Origin: Trematomus loennbergii
Taxonomy: Eukaryota; Chordata; Actinopteri; Perciformes; Nototheniidae
NCBI GenBank assembly: GCA_012861695.1
Contig: JAAOOA010000130.1
Coordinates: 1,155,851-1,219,850 of the forward strand
DNA: 64,000 nt
Direction of reading: 5' to 3'
Position numbers and translations under genes: made by a program. Below, piece by piece: positions 51,165-64,000 of this stretch. The notes under the pieces were generated by a model, which saw only the letters and a program-made list of their open reading frames with translations, ran no database searches and was not told the DNA's origin. The number at the start of each line of letters is the position of its first letter. The stretch's first letter is position 1.

Positions 51165-51930
51165 CATTGTGTGGACATTTTGAGATAATTATGTGAAAAT
51201 TATTGCATTTATTTAAAATGTTATTGAAGGAACTTCCAGACTTTAGTGAGAAATGTATGAAATCACAAACGTATAGAATATGATGCATTGCTGTAGAATA
51301 AACTAGCCAGCTACAGCCTGTAAGATACAGTTAATGCAAAATACACATCGCTGCAGCAGTACTATAAATCAAGAAACACCATATATATATATACACATTT
51401 CTTTACTGCACATCCATACTTTTAGTTTGAGTACTTAGGTACGTTTAGGAAGAAGGGTTGAAGTCTCAGAGCTGACTATCGTCGATCGACTTTCCACCAT
51501 CTTTGTTTTGGATTGGATAAAGTCACATCTTTTTAAGTCATTAATCCATAATAAGGGTCTTTTCAAACAGTAGTAGTATGTGTTGCTAATCTGTCTTCTT
51601 GTTTTATCTCTGTGAGTTTTGTGTGAAAGTAATAATAAAGGTAAAAGAGTCTCCCTCATATATGAGTGTATTTCCATTTATTTTCTGTGCCTGTGCTTTG
51701 GTTGATCTCGTTGCAGACATGACTCTGTTTAACCATAATAAACATGTTGACCCGACTGTGTGATGTTTGAAGCTGTCAATCAGACGTCTCTGGATGTTTT
51801 GAGACACTTTGAGGCACTTTGAGGCATGTTGTGGTGCTCGGACTGAAGAATTTAACACGTATCCGCCAGCCTCCACACACCAGACAGAACACACGCTTCA
51901 AAAACACACTACACACACACGCAGACATGT
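51165..51930. other. Intergenic, no gene seen
   Basis: Nothing supported before the AC-rich block. Confidence 0.45.
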
Positions 51931-51944
51931 GATTGAGCTGTATG

Positions 51945-53762
<1,818 letters not shown>

Positions 53763-53767
<5 letters not shown>

Positions 53768-54307
53768 ACCAACAGAAAATAGGTAAAATATTAGAAAATT
53801 GTGAAAAAACTGTTTCAGAATTGTTGGGGAAACATTTCGGAACATGTACAATTATTTGTAGAGTTTAATAAAAATCCCACACAATATGTGAAATACAGGA
53901 AACACTGTATATCAGAAAATGCTCAGACAATATGTGGAAAATGTAATATTTTCAAGCTAAATGCGTCCAATGTACGTGGAAAAAAATCAAATCCTATATT
54001 TAAACTTGATATGTTCAGAAAGGTTGTGCATTATTAGAGTTTATGGTTTTAGAGCAAAACTATTTTTTCTGTTTGAGACTTTTGGCCCTGACGTTGAATG
54101 CAAACATGTTTTCTTAGATGCTAACTTGTGTGCAATTTTGGGGAACGTTAACCAAACTAGTGTTGAGTTGTTCTGACAAAATATTATATATAAATTAATA
54201 TTGTCTTCTTATTGTTGTTATTGTCAAATTTGAAATGCAAGATGATTATCATAGCACTCCTAAATATACTGAACCACTGGCAGCAGGGAGCAAGGACGAC
54301 CACAGAG

Positions 54308-54338
<31 letters not shown>

Positions 54339-54621
54339 TGTGTGTGTGTGTGTGTCATGTGATTTGTAGTTAACAGACGTGTCCTTTAATTCCTTCAGGA
54401 AGCTTTGCACTGCGTCAGGATAACAGCGTCTGGATTTAGGAGTCCATAACAGATGGATATGAAGATATAGAATACGTTAATAAAAAGCAATCACTAAAAG
54501 ATGCGATATTTAGTCGACAAGGCCATAAATCCCCAAAAACAATGTTCCTCCATCTCTTAAATATATAGTTGATAGCATGGCTGGTCAAAGACAAAAATGA
54601 TATCAAATAACTATTTTACTC
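53763..54621. other. Intergenic, no gene seen
   Basis: Contains a GT microsatellite at about 54307-54355; otherwise AT-rich with no support for a gene. Confidence 0.45.
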
Positions 54622-55487
54622 TTAAAGGTGGGGTAGGTAAGTTTGAGAAACCGGCTCGAGATACACTTTTTGTTATATTCCATGGAATGCTCTTAACATC
54701 CCGATAGCAGTGAATATCTTAAAGGGGACCTATCATGCAAAATGCGCGTCTTTTCTACATGAATATGTGTCCCCCGTGTTCCAGGGAACTCACCAAGTGT
54801 CAGAAAACACAACCCTCTCTATTTTCCTCCATACCCAAATCTCTAAAAAAGGGGCTGCAACGGATCTGATCAAAACTGATCCAGATTTGAACACTGTCCT
54901 GACGTCAGGACGGTGGCGCTACGGCTATTGGGCCAACTCCACCAATCAGGAGGAGACAGCCACGGCCATTGCCGTTCGAAAGCGCTGGAGACGCTGTAGT
55001 ACATATGCCAGGCCTGTAGATGGTGCTGTTCTCACAGAATCAACCCTTGCAAAAACAGCTAAAAAATGTCAAATTGAGCAAAAATGAGGCATGGCTAAAA
55101 TGCATGATCTGTTTGGTATTTAAAAAAAAAAAAGTATAAATATGCCTTATATAGGTATGGTCCTACACTATATTATTCAAATATAGCATGATAGGTCCAC
55201 TTTAAGTGCTTTGACAAAAAATCCATAAATAAATATCATCTGTGGAAGCCGTAATACTGTAAAAAGCACGACCAATCATCTGAGCCGGCCGGCTAAAGTA
55301 ACTGGATGGCCTACCTGCCTGTCAGCCTTCCATCTGTGCACAAACTTATCTCGTGCCTCATTGGTCATGTGCGCGTTCGTGTGTGGGGGAGGGGCTCTGT
55401 GAGGAAGTGGCAGATTTTCTCCGGTTGTGTATTTTCAAATTCTAGCGATCTCGAGCTGGTTTCTCAAATTACCTACCCCACCTTTAA
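54622..55487. mobile_element. TTAA miniature element family C, interrupted
   Basis: Ends TTAAAGGTGGGGTAGGTAAG and, inverted, TTAAAGGTGGGGTAGGTAAT; the symmetry extends through GAGAAACCGGCTCGAGAT. TTAA borders both sides. Family A copy 4 is inserted inside at 54719-55205. Confidence 0.9.
54719..55205 (+). mobile_element. TTAA miniature element family A, copy 4, nested in family C
   Basis: TTAA borders; AGGGGACCTATCATGC and CATGATAGGTCCACT ends. Closest to copy 1 (11182), sharing nearly all the interior in the same orientation. Confidence 0.9.
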
Positions 55488-57865
<2,378 letters not shown>

Positions 57866-58254
57866 ATGACTTCACGTCACCACCGCTAAGCTAAAGGTGG
57901 CTAATGTTGGGCTATAAAGGAACTACAGCGCGTCACATGACTTCACGTCACCACCGCTAAGCTAAAGGTGGCTAACGTTGGGCTATAAAGGATCTACAGC
58001 ACGGTCACATGACTTCACGTCACCACCGCTAAGCTAAAGGTGGCTAATTGGGCTATAAAGGAACTACAGCACGGTCACATGACTTCACGTCACCACCGCT
58101 AAGCTAAAGGTGGCTAATGTTGGGCTATAAAGGAACTGTGGCTAAGCTAAAGGTTGCTAATGTTGGGCTATAAAGGAACTGTGGCTAAGCTAAAGGTGGC
58201 TAATGTTGGGCTATAAAGGAACGTGGCTAAGCTAAAGGTTGCTAATGTTGGCCG
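57866..58254 (-). repeat. 72-bp minisatellite, third locus (about 6 copies)
   Basis: Same orientation as 39030-40543 (CATGACTTCACGTCACCACC, GCTAAGCTAAAGGTGGCTAA). The last units are shortened to about 40 bp by loss of the CAGCACGGTCACATGAC section, a local subarray. Confidence 0.94.
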
Positions 58255-59480
58255 TGATGACGTTTAGTCGTCTCATTTAAACACTTCTTAGCAACCAACG
58301 TTTTTAAATCCACCAGTGGGGTATTTACTGATGTATTTTATGTCGTAGAACAAAATCTCTTCAGCTCGTGTTAACCACAGACCTTGATTTAAGCTAACGA
58401 CCAAAACCAGGAAGAGCTAAAAATGCTGACTCATTCAGGGTTAAAGACTCAGGATAGCTTCATTTTTGTTGCACTGCAAAGAAAACATAATCACTGCCTT
58501 ATTTCAGACCAAAAACACATTCTAAAAACCATTGACTTCCACACCAGTGACAGGAAGTGGTCAAATGCAGACTCATTTCAGGGTTTAGGACTCATTCCTG
58601 CACCACTTTTAACAAAAATGTACATATTTTTTCCGAAATAAGGTCCTTTAAGGTAAGGGACATCACCTCTCTTCTCTGATCTGGAACAAAGCGTGCCGAG
58701 TTTAACAGCTGCCGTCTTTCAGAAAGAGGCGTTCACTGCCCTACGGTAAAAATCAGTCATCTCCCAGAGGCAGGTTGATGCCTAACCTTTGATCTTTCCC
58801 CCTCATCCTCTCGCTCACTGGAGAAAAGGCAACCAGAGAACATTCAAATCATATAAAAAAACAAAACATTAGTAAACAAATAAATAAGGCTATGACAAAA
58901 CAATATATATATATTTATAGATATATAAAAAAAAAAAGAAATGTGCAATGATTCCAGTATCTTTACACAAATGTTCACATCTCTAAAATAATCTAGAATA
59001 TTTTCATTTCTTTATTTATTTATTATCCTGCAGGTTTCTTACCCTCCCAGTACGAAACCATCAGAGGGTAAAAGTAATAAATCCCAGCGTCGGCTCCACT
59101 GTCTCTTCAGGGTGAAACTGAAATGACTTCGGACGTAAAAATCAGTCAAGGCGAGCGAAACAAGCGTCCTCAATTTCGTGGTGCGTTCATTTGGCTGGGG
59201 AAAAAAACTGCATTGCCAGGTTTCAGAAAAAAAATTATCCACGAGACATTTTTTGTGGACGATGTCGGCTGGGAGTGTTTAGTTTCCTCCTACGCCTGTT
59301 ATTTTTTTTTTTATCGTATCTGTTGCTCGGTGGAGGGCTGGTTGGTTAGCACCGCCCGCCTGGCAGTCCCATGGCGATCAAATCTAACTAACACACATCC
59401 AAAAAAAAAAGAATATATCCAGAGCAAAACAAACCCCCCAAAAACCCTTAAGCAGGACAGACAAGAACAATATGGTGGAA
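58255..59480. other. Possible GLG1 3' UTR / intergenic
   Basis: AT-rich with ATATATATATTTATAG at about 58903. No exon or repeat family supported. Confidence 0.4.
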
Positions 59481-59481
59481 A

Positions 59482-59487
<6 letters not shown>

Positions 59488-59565
<78 letters not shown>

Positions 59566-59566
59566 T

Positions 59567-59598
<32 letters not shown>

Positions 59599-59642
59599 TC
59601 TCTTTCTCTCTCTCTCTCTCACACACCTTTTCTCTCTCACAC
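59488..59642. repeat. (AC)n / (CT)n microsatellite
   Basis: AC tract of about 75 bp followed by alternating CT and AC blocks. Confidence 0.95.
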
Positions 59643-60121
59643 ACTTTAATCATTAAATACTGGAGTCATTTAACCGCTCTATACATGAGCATTTCCCATC
59701 CCACTTTCTACACATTTACACTTATTAATATGATTTCTTCGCGCCCCATATTTTGACCTATGAACCCTAAAATCCTTTACGATCTGAATGCCCCCTACTC
59801 CCAATCCTCTCATTTCACTGCAAAGAGAGGAGGGGGCGTAGTAATACTGCATCAGGTGAAACTGCAGAAGAAAAGGTGGGCGTGGCCTCTCGAGGAGTGG
59901 GCGTGGCCTCTCGAGGAGTGGGCGGGGCTTACAAAGCTGATCAAGCCCACTTTTGTTCTGCAGGATTGTGGGTAATGTCATTCCAGCGATGGTAGAAAAT
60001 GAAATGTAGAGGAGGAGGTATGTAAATGAGGGGGGTGGGGCTTATTTTTCAGCGGTGTTGGTTGGTTGGTTGGTTGTTTGTTTCTCCTGTGGGCGTGTCC
60101 TGACCCCAAAGGGGGCGGAGT
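59643..60121 (-). other. Probable proximal GLG1 3' UTR
   Basis: Immediately downstream of the GLG1 stop on the minus strand. Contains a short tandem GGGCGTGGCCTCTCGAGGAG (two copies, 59878-59920) and (GGTT)n at 60058-60078. No coding content. Confidence 0.5.
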
Positions 60122-60289
60122 CTACCTGTCCTTCAGCTCCTGAGTGACGCGTTTAGTGAAGCGTCCGCAGAGCAAACCCATCACGAAGAGCAGCGCCACG
60201 CCGGCACCGATCACCGTCAGGATGTAGTTTTTGGACGGAGACGTCATCACCTGCATGGCGAGGTCTGAGAAACCCTCAGCGGGGGCCAC
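60122..60289 (-). CDS. glg1: GLG1 last exon: transmembrane helix and tail
   Basis: 168 nt from acceptor CAG|GTGGCC to stop TAG (60122-60124). Reads VAPAEGFSDLAMQVMTSPSK, then a hydrophobic helix NYILTVIGAGVALLFVMGL, then LCGRFTKRVTQELKDR. The basic cytosolic KR motif after the helix fits Golgi retention. Confidence 0.96.
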   Translation of the reverse strand: MAPAEGFSDLAMQVMTSPSKNYILTVIGAGVALLFVMGLLCGRFTKRVTQELKDR

Positions 60290-60431
60290 CTGACAGGAAG
60301 TGAGGAGGACAGGAAGTGAGGACGACGGGAAGTTAGGACAGGATTGGACGGAGGGTCCAATCCAACTTTATTTATATAGCACATTTAAAAACAACAGAGT
60401 TCACCAAAGTGCTGTACATCAATACATGTAA

Positions 60432-60490
<59 letters not shown>

Positions 60491-63400
60491 AACTCCAGCG
60501 GGAAATCCACCTCACTGTCCGCGGGGTGGACTCCTGAGCTGCTCGGGAGTCCACCCTGGCAGAGGGTGTGCCTATTGTTCTATAGCTGTGTGCCAATTGG
60601 TCCATTTGGACTAAGTGACGTCAATAGGCCCCGGAATTGTTTTCAGAGTGTTTCCAGGTGTGTTCAGAGTGTTTCCAGGTGTGTTCAGAGTGTTTCCAGG
60701 TGTGTTCAGAGTGTTTCCAGGTGTGTTCAGAGTGTGTTCAGAGTGTTTCCAGGTGTGTTCAGAGTGTGTTCAGAGTGTGTTCAGAGTGTTTTCAGAGTGT
60801 TTCCAGGTGTGTTCAGAGTGTGTTCAGAGTGTGTTCATAGTGTTTCCAGGTGTGTTCAGAGTGTTTCCAGGTGTGTTTCAGAGTGTGTTCAGAGTGTTTC
60901 CAGGTGTGTTCAGAGTGTTTCCAGGTGTGTTCAGAGTGTTTTCAGAGTGTGTTCAGAGTGTGTTTTCCAGGTGTGTTCAGAGTGTGTTCAGAGTGTGTTC
61001 AGAGTGTGTTCAGAGTGTGTTCAGAGTGTGTTTCCAGGTGTGTTCAGAGTGTGTTCAGAGTGTGTTCAGAGTGTTTCCAGGTGTGTTCAGAGTATGTTCA
61101 GAGTGTTTCCAGGTGTGTTCAGAGTGTTTTCAGAGTGTGTTCAGAGTGTGTTTCCAGGTGTGTTCAGAGTGTGTTCAGAGTGTGTTCAGAGTGTGTTCAG
61201 AGTGTGTTCAGAGTGTGTTTCCAGGTGTGTTCAGAGTGTTTCAGAGTGTGTTCAGAGTGTTTCCAGGTGTGTTCAGAGTGTTTTCAGAGTGTGTTCAGAG
61301 TGTGTTTTCCAGGTGTGTTCAGAGTGTGTTCAGAGTGTGTTCAGAGTGTTTCCAGGTGTGTTCAGAGTGTGTTCAGAGTGTGTTCAGAGTGTGTTTCCAG
61401 GTGTGTTCAGAGTGTGTTCAGAGTGTGTTCAGAGTGTTTCCAGGTGTTTCCAGGTGTGTTCAGAGTGTGTTCAGAGTGTTTCCAGGTGTGTTCAGAGTGT
61501 TTCCAGGTGTGTTCAGAGTGTGTTCAGAGTGTGTTCAGAGTGTGTTCAGAGTGTGTTCAGAGTGTGTTCAGACGGGTGGAGTTACCTTGGCAGCGTAGCT
61601 CCACATGTCGATGCGGTCCTGGAGTCTCTTCTTGCACTCGGGCTGCAGACGCACTCTCTTGTCCTGCAGAGCCTCCATCAGGCACGACATCTCTGAGGAA
61701 GCAAAGGAAATCATCTCAGGTGGGGTCTGGGGTCTGTATGATCTACATCCTATGCTAATTTGGGATCACTAAAGTACCTTTCAATCCATCTAAATTCATA
61801 CATTTACACACAATTTAAAAAACACAGCAAAATGTCCAAATCATGGAAGATTATACTCTTTTTTTTGGTCAAATACATAAAAATACAGTTTTATCTCAGA
61901 GAAACTAGCCTTAAAAATCATCTAAAACCAAACTAATAATATCTGATTTCCTGTTTTTCTTTCTATTTCACGTAGTAAATATATAAATATGTGATTCTCA
62001 GCTGAGGTGCGTTTGTTTTGTTGACTCACGCGCCCCCCTCGGCCCGGTGGGATGGCGGCACATTGGTGTTTGATGTCCAGAGCGCAGGCGGTGTGGAGGA
62101 CGGGGTCAACAAAGATGTCCGCCTTACTCTCCTTCAGCATGTTCAAGACCTCCTGCAGGAGAAACAGGACGGAGAGGGAAGACGAGGAGGATTTAAGAAG
62201 TGAAGGGAGGTTAGGATTTAAAGGAAGCATCGATATGCATTTGTAGCAACCGTAAGGTTAATTGTCTGCCTGCACATGCATGTTTATGCCACAAGGGGGC
62301 AGTTCAAGCTATTGTTTTATTATGTGCTCCGGACTCTGAGGAAATATTCGTAGTGGCCAAACGGCGGTACTACAACTTCAGCGTCCGTGACGTCACTGGA
62401 GCCAGAAATATGAGGAAAGAGACGTCTGTAAATCACAACTAAATAAACTACCCAGCACTTAAATAGACTTTATTAGAATCATTAGGTCCTTAAAGTTGTA
62501 AAATGCACTAAAAGCTGAATCCAGATGTATTGTCTCTCTTAATTCAGGCCCCGTCCACACGGAGACGATTTCAGTTGTATCCGCCAAAGTTCTTTATGGT
62601 ACAGACGGTTTGTCCACACGAGGCCCGAAACGGAGCCCGAATCCGACACCCTGTGGTCACGGCCCCGGTAGGTCTGGAGATGAAACGCTTGCGGCTCTGT
62701 GTGTGTACTCGTTCTTTCCTATGAGACTGCTCATTGGCGCATGAAGGCAAAACGTCACAGATTACCCGTTACACAAAGTACCCGTATGTGCGCTCGTAGA
62801 GCATGCGCAGTCGAGTTGCCCTTTAAGCCCCGCCCCCCCTCTCGGCTCACTAGAATGAATGGAGAGAGAAAATAAATCTAGATTCGGCTTTTAGTGCATT
62901 TTACAACTTTAAGGACCGAATTATTCTGATAAGGGCTATACAATAGTTCATACTGGGTAGTTTATTTAGTTAAAAAAAAGTATCCACTGATTCCCCCGAG
63001 CATGGGCGTAAACAAACAAACAAGGTAGAAGATCTCCATGTCCACTTGTTGCTGATGGTTGTGGTAGAGGAGCACTAACATCTGTAGCATGGTCAGTATC
63101 GTCTGGAGCACGAACGCAACCCTGTGATCCTCCGTTGTTGTTGTTGGGCTCCGTGTGTGTACGCCCTATACCTATATATGCGATCGACTGGTTGGGCACC
63201 CCTGGTACACACGGAGCCCCCAGGAAGTGCGCCGGACTCTGTGCCCAATATTCGTTGTGTCCAAACGGCGGTACTACAATTTCCGTATCGGTCCATGATG
63301 TCCAGAAAGACTTTTCCCCATTGACTAACATTGGGAAAGAGATGGGGTCTTCTTCGCTGCTTTTGGTGTATTTTTGGCGGAGGTACAGCGCCACTTACAG

Positions 63401-64000
63401 GCCCGGCATATGTACTACAGCGTCTCCAGCGGTCTCGCGTGGACGGACACATTTCTTGAGCCGATTCCGTGTGGACGGAAGACTTTTTTTAAAATCGACT
63501 TCGGTTTGAAATCGGTATCATCTCCGTGTGGACGGGGCCTTCTTCTGAGCCGAGAGCGGGGGCGGGGCTTAATGGGAAACTCAACTGCGCATGCTCTATG
63601 CTCTGACAGCAAGGCATGATGCTGCAGATGCCGACATCTTGCCTATGTGTCTGTTCTCTAGTGAAGTTAATAAACCTCTTTCTGCACTTGTAATGATTTT
63701 GCAGTCCGAGCGCTGTAACACATTAGCAATACTAGAGGTAATGATAATTGTCCAACATTATTCCCGTCATCATTAATTAAGTTTATTAAAAGGATCATGG
63801 TGTGATAAGCTGAGACTTCTTCTTGCGTTTACTGAGCTTTGGATAAGATGTGTGTTGGTTTAGCGGCTCCTGGTGGTTGTTGTTGTTTACCTTCTTGCAT
63901 CCATCTGTTTGATCTTCAGCAGGTTGACCTTCAGACACTCCTCCACCTGCCCCGTCTGCTCCTGAGCGGCTGCCTCCTCTGGACACAGCCGTGAGATCTG
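60122..64000 (-). CDS. glg1: GLG1 (Golgi glycoprotein 1 / ESL-1), 3' end, four exons, partial
   Basis: GLG1 is a type I membrane sialoglycoprotein of the Golgi with many cysteine-rich repeats; it binds FGFs and TGF-beta precursor and carries E-selectin ligand activity. The window holds the last four exons: end of the cysteine-rich lumenal part, one transmembrane helix and a 13-residue cytosolic tail ending ELKDR. Sequence signatures: ISRLCPEEAAAQEQTGQVEE, EVLNMLKESKADIFVDPVLH, MSCLMEALQDKRVRLQPECK, DLAMQVMTSPSKNYIL. Exons run right to left and the gene continues past 64000. One exon is a base short, and another boundary fits only if a G run is miscounted. The last intron is mostly minisatellite. 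Confidence 0.95.
60358..60489. repeat. LINE tail fragment and (GT)n in the last GLG1 intron
   Basis: TCCAACTTTATTTATATAGC, ACATTTAAAAACAAC and CAAAGTGCTGTACATCAATA form a typical fish L2-type 3' tail, related to 45448-45510. A GT microsatellite follows at 60436-60489. Confidence 0.8.
60645..61572 (+). repeat. Composite GTGTTCAGA / TTTCCAG minisatellite
   Basis: About 930 bp made of two interchangeable modules, a 12-bp GTGTGTTCAGA-type and a TTTCCAGGT-type, e.g. CAGAGTGTTTCCAGGTGTGT. It occupies nearly all the last GLG1 intron and stops 14 bp from the donor of the preceding exon. It generates overlapping cysteine-rich repeat frames on + that are not genes. Confidence 0.96.
61586..61692 (-). 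CDS. glg1: GLG1 penultimate exon
   Basis: Donor AAG|GTAACT (61584-61585 on +). Reads MSCLMEALQDKRVRLQPECK then KRLQDRIDMWSYAAK. The acceptor is taken as TTCCTCAG with two bases AG completing the previous codon; this needs the upstream exon to end in phase 1 (see the G run there). The alternative acceptor two bases later would start exactly at ATG. Confidence 0.93.
61693..62029. other. GLG1 intron
   Basis: AT-rich, about 340 bp, nothing seen. Confidence 0.6.
62030..62152 (-). CDS. glg1: GLG1 exon: EVLNMLKES segment
   Basis: 123 nt; acceptor CTCCTGCAG, donor |GTGAGT. Reads EVLNMLKESKADIFVDPVLH then TACALDIKHQCAAIPPGRG. As written it ends in phase 0, but the next exon's conserved Gln codon (C|AG) needs phase 1. 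The six-base C run at 62033-62038 (G run on the coding strand) being one base short or two long would reconcile them. Confidence 0.93.
62434..62975. mobile_element. Inverted-repeat remnant split by another element
   Basis: AACTAAATAAACTACCCAG with AAAGTTGTAAAATGCACTAA on the left reappears inverted at 62880-62975 (TTAGTGCATTTTACAACTTT ... CTGGGTAGTTTATTTAGTT). The element starting at 62546 lies between and beyond these arms, so at least two events are superposed. Confidence 0.65.
62546..63540. mobile_element. Element with AGGCCCCGTCCACACGGAGA terminal inverted repeats
   Basis: The 20-bp left terminus is exactly inverted at the right end (TCTCCGTGTGGACGGGGCCT). No obvious target duplication. 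The interior carries CTTCTTCGCTGCTTTTG and GGCATATGTACTACAGCGTC, segments otherwise found in TTAA family A elements. It lies in a GLG1 intron. Confidence 0.8.
63541..63890. other. GLG1 intron, no feature seen
   Basis: Ordinary intronic sequence; no exon or repeat identified. Confidence 0.5.
63891..64000 (-). CDS. glg1: GLG1 exon, cut by window edge, one base short
   Basis: Reads ISRLCPEEAAAQEQTGQVEE then CLKVNLLKIKQMD and, out of frame, the end. Between + positions 63898 and 63899 one base is missing relative to the conserved C-K-K ending and to the phase 0 needed by the next exon. Donor |GTAAAC. The exon continues beyond 64000. Confidence 0.93.

Noticed and set aside
60437..61758. Cysteine-rich repeat frames of 300-420 residues (CSECVQSVFRV)
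   Set aside because: Minisatellite inside the last GLG1 intron, antisense to the gene; the repeat explains the periodicity.

Overview
This is a eukaryotic, almost certainly teleost fish, genomic window. The evidence is intron-split vertebrate genes with GT-AG junctions, fish-type TTAA and hAT miniature elements, an L2/CR1-type LINE fragment with a YADD motif, a tRNA-derived SINE, and very long AC/GT microsatellites. There is no prokaryotic operon, CRISPR array or plasmid/phage feature.

Three genes can be supported. (1) MLKL, the necroptosis pseudokinase, + strand, ten coding exons between 17974 and 28365; joined they give about 470 residues, close to the 471 of human MLKL. (2) FBLN7 (fibulin-7), + strand, seven coding exons between 32729 and 49289, about 446 residues: signal peptide, coiled coil, sushi domain, Ser/Pro-rich linker with an EGF-like module, two EGF-like domains, fibulin C-terminal domain. 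(3) The 3' end of GLG1 (ESL-1/MG160), - strand, four exons from 64000 down to the stop at 60122, with the gene continuing off the right edge. MLKL and GLG1 are also near neighbours on human chromosome 16q; FBLN7 is not there in human.

Layout: 1-17.9 kb is repeat-dominated intergenic DNA with two unidentified possible exons and a possible MLKL 5' leader exon; 18.0-28.4 kb MLKL; 28.4-32.7 kb LTR-like sequence, a TTAA element and a 57-bp array; 32.7-49.3 kb FBLN7; 49.3-60.1 kb elements, a 1.9-kb AC/AG block and probably the GLG1 3' UTR; 60.1-64 kb GLG1.

Much of the window is tandem or mobile repeat. One 57-bp minisatellite occurs at five loci inside remnants of a TTAA-flanked miniature element. 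A 72-bp minisatellite occurs in MLKL, in FBLN7 and beside GLG1. A 37-bp minisatellite sits inside two oppositely oriented TTAA elements that bracket FBLN7 exons 3-5. One TTAA insertion has its unoccupied paralogous site elsewhere in the window. Several elements are nested.

Each gene shows +/-1 or 2 base frame breaks inside otherwise conserved exons (about eight in all), several at homopolymers. I read these mainly as residual consensus indels in a long-read assembly rather than three coincident pseudogenes. I see no undescribed enzymatic system; the unusual biology is the coupling of TTAA miniature elements to minisatellite expansion inside gene introns.
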